Assembly (NCBI RefSeq): GCF_024733555.1
Contig: NZ_JANIOF010000001.1
Coordinates: forward strand, 1,450,856-1,514,855
DNA from: Paenibacillus sp. SC116
Lineage (GTDB): Bacteria; Bacillota; Bacilli; Paenibacillales; Paenibacillaceae
Length of the DNA: 64,000 nt
Direction of reading: 5' to 3'
In this document: positions 60,662-64,000 of the stretch, piece by piece
Layout: each line of letters opens with the position of its first letter
Numbering within the stretch: position 1 is the first letter of the stretch
Position numbers and translations under genes: made by a program
Notes under the pieces: model-generated
What the model was told of the DNA's origin: nothing
Databases searched by the model: none
Seen by the model: only the letters and a program-made list of their open reading frames with translations

Positions 60662-60701
60662 AAAAGCAGTCCTCCCCTAGTAAATGGGTTGGACTGCTTT
60701 T
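60662..60701. terminator. Bidirectional terminator
   Basis: AAAAGCAGTCC pairs with GGACTGCTTTT. It separates the efflux operon from the converging DUF309/relQ operon. Confidence 0.88.
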
Positions 60702-60702
60702 G

Positions 60703-61098
60703 TTATTGTTCATCCAAACTAACAAGCTTCATCAATTCAACATCCGTTATAGGGATGGTTATATCCCTTGGCTCAGCTTGAGCTCCTTCTTCACTAGACA
60801 CGAGTGCTAGCAACAAAGCTGTCTCGGCTCTTACAACGCCAAGCTCAATGCCCATGCAAAGGTCAGGATATAAAGCTAATTTATGTAAAGCAGCTTCCCA
60901 TAGTTTAATCGCTCCTGCAACATTATGATGATGCCAATGATGCAGCCCTACTGCCACTTGCAGCAAACCTTGATAAAATGGTTTCCGGCCCTCTTCCAGC
61001 CACAGCTCCTCCATCACATCATGGCAAGCATAGTAATCACGTTGTTCATTGAACAGCTTTAGAAATTGGACGAACAATCGATCATAGGACGTTCTCAT
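60703..61098 (-). CDS. DUF309-family protein
   Basis: 131 residues. The family's helix pair is clear: EQRDYYACHDVMEELWLEEG and PFYQGLLQVAVGLHHWHHHN, with histidine/glutamate that may bind metal. The ATG overlaps the relQ stop by four bases, so the two are translated together. Function unknown; a link to (p)ppGpp signalling is inference from the coupling only. Confidence 0.86.
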   Translation of the reverse strand: MRTSYDRLFVQFLKLFNEQRDYYACHDVMEELWLEEGRKPFYQGLLQVAVGLHHWHHHNVAGAIKLWEAALHKLALYPDLCMGIELGVVRAETALLLALVSSEEGAQAEPRDITIPITDVELMKLVSLDEQ

Positions 61099-61907
61099 CC
61101 TTCTGATTCGCCGCTCTTTTTCTTACATTCTTTAATTAAAAGACCAAGCTCTTCTTCTAATTGTTTGAAACCCGTTAGATCACGATCCAGCCATAGATTG
61201 TTAAATCGGCTTTGGAATGCTATAGCTTCACTAATGCGATGATAGAAGTACAAATCTTGAATTAGTGTCAAACACTTTTGGATGAGTTTCGCATCATCTT
61301 CGAAGTTCTTTTGAGCATCCAATATTTCTTGACGTATGCTGGACATCTCATTATCGAGAATAAAAGCAGCTTCCGCAGACTTTTTCAAACGCTCTCGCAC
61401 TTCATCAGGCAAACTGTCCCGATATTTGTAATTCAATGAATGCTCAATCGTGGCCCAGAAGTTCATCGCCAACGTACGTATCTGAATTTCAGCCAGTACA
61501 TGCTTATAACCCAACGCTGTCTGTACCGGATATTCTACGATCATATGAAAGCTGCGGTAGCCACTTTCCTTAAAGTTCGTTACGTAATCCTTTTCGTATA
61601 GAACAGTCATATCCTTACGATGACGGATCAGCTCTGCCAGCGAATGAATATCTTCTACGAACTGACACATGATACGAATCCCTGCAATATCCTCAATACC
61701 ACGTTCGATGTCATCCATATCTATCGATAATCGCTTCGCTTTCTCCAAAATACTGGAAATTCGCTTAATGCGTCCCGTAACAAATTCTATCGGAGCATAT
61801 TCCTCACGCTTCTTCAACTCGCTGCGCATCGTTTTGAATTTAACTTTCAATTCTTCAACAGCTTGTTCATAAGGCAGTAAAAACTTCTTCCAATCTCTTC
61901 CGTCCAT
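61095..61907 (-). CDS. relQ: Small alarmone synthetase (RelQ/YjbM type)
   Basis: About 270 residues. Synthetase domain of the RelA/SpoT type without a hydrolase: RIKRISSILEKAKR, IEDIAGIRIMCQFVEDIHSL, FKESGYRSFHMIVEYPVQTA (ATP/GTP site), LAEIQIRTLAMNFWATIEHS and LNYKYRDSLPDEVRERLKK. The long C-terminal helix fits RelQ. Makes (p)ppGpp. Start is the ATG at 61907, CAGGAGG upstream; the frame is open to 61940. Confidence 0.92.
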   Translation of the reverse strand: MDGRDWKKFLLPYEQAVEELKVKFKTMRSELKKREEYAPIEFVTGRIKRISSILEKAKRLSIDMDDIERGIEDIAGIRIMCQFVEDIHSLAELIRHRKDMTVLYEKDYVTNFKESGYRSFHMIVEYPVQTALGYKHVLAEIQIRTLAMNFWATIEHSLNYKYRDSLPDEVRERLKKSAEAAFILDNEMSSIRQEILDAQKNFEDDAKLIQKCLTLIQDLYFYHRISEAIAFQSRFNNLWLDRDLTGFKQLEEELGLLIKECKKKSGESEG

Positions 61908-61987
61908 AACGAACGCCTCCTGTCCGTTCCCATCTTTCATTGTATGCGGTTAGGTATGTTAACGTTGTCTGACTTTGTTATAAGTTA

Positions 61988-63091
61988 TTATTTATGATCT
62001 CGGCCAACTGCCTCAGATATGTGTCGGTAGCCATCTCGCTTCAGTAAGGCTTTTAATCCCGTCGTTATCTCACGGCTAATGCCCGGACCGCGATAAATAA
62101 GCCCTGTATACACTTCCACTAAGCTTGCACCCGCACATATTTTTGCATATGCATCCTCAGCTGTAAATACACCGCCTGAACCAATTATCGGAATGCGTCC
62201 GCCCGTATGGCGGTATACTTTACGAATAATTTCTGTAGAATGCTCAGTCAATGGCTTGCCGCTCAAGCCGCCTGCTTCCATACGATTCGGATGATTCGTC
62301 CCTGCCCGTGACAACGTCGTGTTCGTTGCAATAATGCCCGAGACTCCGCTTTGCACTATTGTCTCTGTCATATGGATCAAATCTTCATCAGTTACATCTG
62401 GTGCTATTTTAACTAAGATTGCTTTATTTTTCTGATTCTTAGCATTTAGTGTCTGCATTTCTGCTACAACTGCATTCAACAAAGATCGCAGCTCATCACC
62501 ATGCTGTAAATTACGCAAATTAGGCGTATTCGGAGAACTGATGTTCACCACGAATAAGTCTGCTACATCATAAAGCTTACGTATACATGCCAAATAGTCC
62601 TGCTCGGCCTGTTCATTCGGCGTTTCTTTATTTTTGCCAATGTTCACCCATACAGGAATACGTCGTTCCTTAACACTTGTAAGACGGTGCAGCATTTGAT
62701 CTGCGCCTTCATTATTGAATCCCATGCGATTGATAAGTGCTTCATCTGGAGGGAGTCGGAACATGCGAGGCTGCTCATTGCCTGGCTGACCGACAGGAGT
62801 AACGGTTCCTACTTCCATAAATCCTAATCCAATGGAGGAGAAGCCTTCCACAGCGGCGGCATTTTTGTCTAACCCTGCAGCGAGTCCGATTGGCGAATGA
62901 AAATGAAAGCCAAACAAATCGGTCGCAAGTGCTGGATCTTCTTTTACCCCATATATCGAACGCATCAGCGGCTTCATACCAGGAACTTTACTAGCTCCTG
63001 CAAGCCCTCCGATGACGAGGTGGTGTGCACGTTCTGGATCCATTCGAAAAAATATCGGTTTGCCAATGCTGCGGTATATCAATCGTTCCAC
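61988..63091 (-). CDS. pyrD: Dihydroorotate dehydrogenase (quinone), class 2
   Basis: Oxidises dihydroorotate to orotate in pyrimidine synthesis with FMN and a membrane quinone. 367 residues: an N-terminal helix pair (IYRSIGKPIFFRMDPERAHH) for membrane contact, FHSPIGLAAGLDKNAAAVEG, MEVGTVTPVGQPGNEQPRMF, NRMGFNNEGAD, VVNISSPNTPNLRNLQ with the catalytic serine, ILVKIAPDVTDE, GGLSGKPL and IIGSGGVF, all in the class 2 order. Start is GTG at 63091. It stands apart from other pyrimidine genes here. Confidence 0.95.
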   Translation of the reverse strand: MERLIYRSIGKPIFFRMDPERAHHLVIGGLAGASKVPGMKPLMRSIYGVKEDPALATDLFGFHFHSPIGLAAGLDKNAAAVEGFSSIGLGFMEVGTVTPVGQPGNEQPRMFRLPPDEALINRMGFNNEGADQMLHRLTSVKERRIPVWVNIGKNKETPNEQAEQDYLACIRKLYDVADLFVVNISSPNTPNLRNLQHGDELRSLLNAVVAEMQTLNAKNQKNKAILVKIAPDVTDEDLIHMTETIVQSGVSGIIATNTTLSRAGTNHPNRMEAGGLSGKPLTEHSTEIIRKVYRHTGGRIPIIGSGGVFTAEDAYAKICAGASLVEVYTGLIYRGPGISREITTGLKALLKRDGYRHISEAVGRDHK

Positions 63092-63335
63092 TCCGTTCTT
63101 CGCTCTTCATTAAAAAACAGCTCTTATATTTTTTATGTTATCTATTCTAACATAAAAACGGGTTTCGGTCTCGAAAATACGCTTAATCTTCTATAAATTC
63201 GCGTATATATCCTATCATATTTTACTGATTTTCAACCAAAATGAAAAGAGCCCCAAAATTTTATTATCACTCTAGCCAACTAGATAGTAAGCGATTACAA
63301 TTAAATTAAGAATACATACGAAAGGTGATGACTTT

Positions 63336-63470
63336 ATGAGCGCGAAGCGAATGCCGCCAATGCGAAAAACAAAACAAGAGGCACAGGTAAACCGCAAAGC
63401 AATCTACATTGTTGGGAGTTCATTGCTTTTTCTTACCGTTCTACTAAGCGTGTTTATTTTACTGAAGTAA
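63336..63470 (+). CDS. Small basic membrane protein, 44 aa
   Basis: 44 residues: a basic N-terminal half (SAKRMPPMRKTKQEAQVNRK) and one membrane segment (AIYIVGSSLLFLTVLLSVFI) near the end. AAAGGTGATG is 6 bases before the ATG, and a terminator follows at 63491. It looks like a genuine small gene. Function unknown. Confidence 0.6.
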   Translation: MSAKRMPPMRKTKQEAQVNRKAIYIVGSSLLFLTVLLSVFILLK

Positions 63471-63490
63471 TAAACAACATTTCATAACAA

Positions 63491-63521
63491 AAAGGTCTGC
63501 TCCTTCCACAGAGCAGACCTT
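63491..63521. terminator. Bidirectional terminator
   Basis: AAGGTCTGCTC pairs with GAGCAGACCTT. Confidence 0.85.
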
Positions 63522-63541
63522 ACTTTTTTATCTTGGAAAAA

Positions 63542-64000
63542 TTAATCCAACCACTTGTAAATTTTATTCGGATTTTCTTGCCCTGGCGTTAGTGGTACAC
63601 GGTAACGCTCGTCATCTGCTGGAACAACCGTAACATCAGGCAAATGACCTGATGTAATGGTTACTTTCGTTCCCATCGCGACCATATCGAACAACTCCTC
63701 CACGTCTGCATTTGACAAACGGATACAACCAAGCGACTCATCCTGACCAATTGAATCGAGATCATTTGTCCCATGGATGGCGTACTGTGTATTCGACAAA
63801 GCCATTCCACGGCTGCCATATGCCCCTGTAGAAGTGCCATTCGGATTAACTACTTTCTCAGATATAACGAATGAACCTTCCGGTGTACGCTCACCGCCTA
63901 ATCCTACTTTGTAATTGCGCAATATAATGGAACCACTTACGACAGCCAATCGATGTGTCTTTTTATCAATAATAATGCGCAGCGGCTCTTTGAAAGGTTC
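63542..64000 (-). CDS. L,D-transpeptidase (YkuD family), 5' end beyond window
   Basis: YkuD-type enzyme forming 3-3 crosslinks in peptidoglycan. The catalytic motif is HGTNDLDSIGQDESLGCIRL (H..SxGCxR, cysteine nucleophile) followed by SNADVEELFDMV. Upstream VGLGGERTPEGSFVISEKVV matches the family. The frame stays open to base 64000 with EPFKEPLRIIIDKKTHRLAV, so the true start lies outside the window; an apparent TTG at 63949 is not the start. Confidence 0.9.
   Translation of the reverse strand, partial: EPFKEPLRIIIDKKTHRLAVVSGSIILRNYKVGLGGERTPEGSFVISEKVVNPNGTSTGAYGSRGMALSNTQYAIHGTNDLDSIGQDESLGCIRLSNADVEELFDMVAMGTKVTITSGHLPDVTVVPADDERYRVPLTPGQENPNKIYKWLD

Noticed and set aside
63542..63949. 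Complete L,D-transpeptidase starting at 63949
   Set aside because: The frame is open to the window end with conserved-looking residues; the start lies outside.

Overview
The window reads as a stretch of chromosome from a Paenibacillus-like, spore-forming Bacillota. Pointers are strong AGGAGG-type ribosome binding sites with frequent TTG/GTG starts, many hairpin terminators, S-layer-anchored glycoside hydrolase, YjcZ-like sporulation peptide, YqzE, YqhG/SNF2 helicase pair, Amj, YhaO/YhaN, RelQ-type alarmone synthetase and class 2 PyrD. No phage, plasmid or IS genes were recognised. The genus is inferred from gene content and style only.

Layout. 0-14 kb: accessory and housekeeping genes, mostly on the minus strand (two DinB proteins, ankyrin protein, rpiA, nucleotidase, the lipid II flippase Amj, three GNAT acetyltransferases, a HTH/DUF2975 pair, DUF1919, AlaX), then a LysR gene divergent from a hutG-gltS operon. 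14.1-23.9 kb: an A+T-rich array of about fourteen small minus-strand genes, each separated from the next by a 95-162 bp structured repeat. 24-27.4 kb: membrane protein, ABC exporter pair, EamA transporter. 27.6-30.5 kb: SNF2 helicase plus YqhG. 30.8-37.6 kb: secreted and cell-wall proteins (amidase, divergent polysaccharide deacetylase, GH18-SLH, CAP domain). 37.9-42.7 kb: tRNA-Leu, small proteins, lipoprotein, YkvI transporter, a Fur-like mini-repressor with an upstream Fur box. 42.7-47.4 kb: YhaN/YhaO repair pair. 47.5-51.8 kb: glycosyltransferase, diguanylate cyclase, ABC transporter. 52-57 kb: an RsmF-type rRNA methyltransferase, a YjcZ-like peptide, HAD phosphatase, RsuA pseudouridine synthase and the wreck of a second RsmF. 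57.4-64 kb: MacAB-like efflux operon, DUF309/RelQ, pyrD, and an L,D-transpeptidase cut by the window end.

The main discovery candidate is the 14.1-23.9 kb array. The repeats carry TAAC...GTTA ends, an inner TATTCACG/CGTGAATA stem with two unpaired bases on one arm, and variable centres. In the clearest cases the bases just outside a repeat match the other end of the same gene unit rather than the other side of the same repeat. This is the arrangement expected of integron gene cassettes with attC sites, here without any integrase in view. It differs from classic cassettes in having terminal complementarity of up to 17 bp. The cargo is small soluble proteins, some of immunity-protein type (SUKH/SMI1-KNR4, DUF5984, ASCH), and several cargo genes are broken by frameshifts or a stop. 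The array looks like an immunity-type cassette store, partly decaying, whose right (promoter-proximal) end has been cut.
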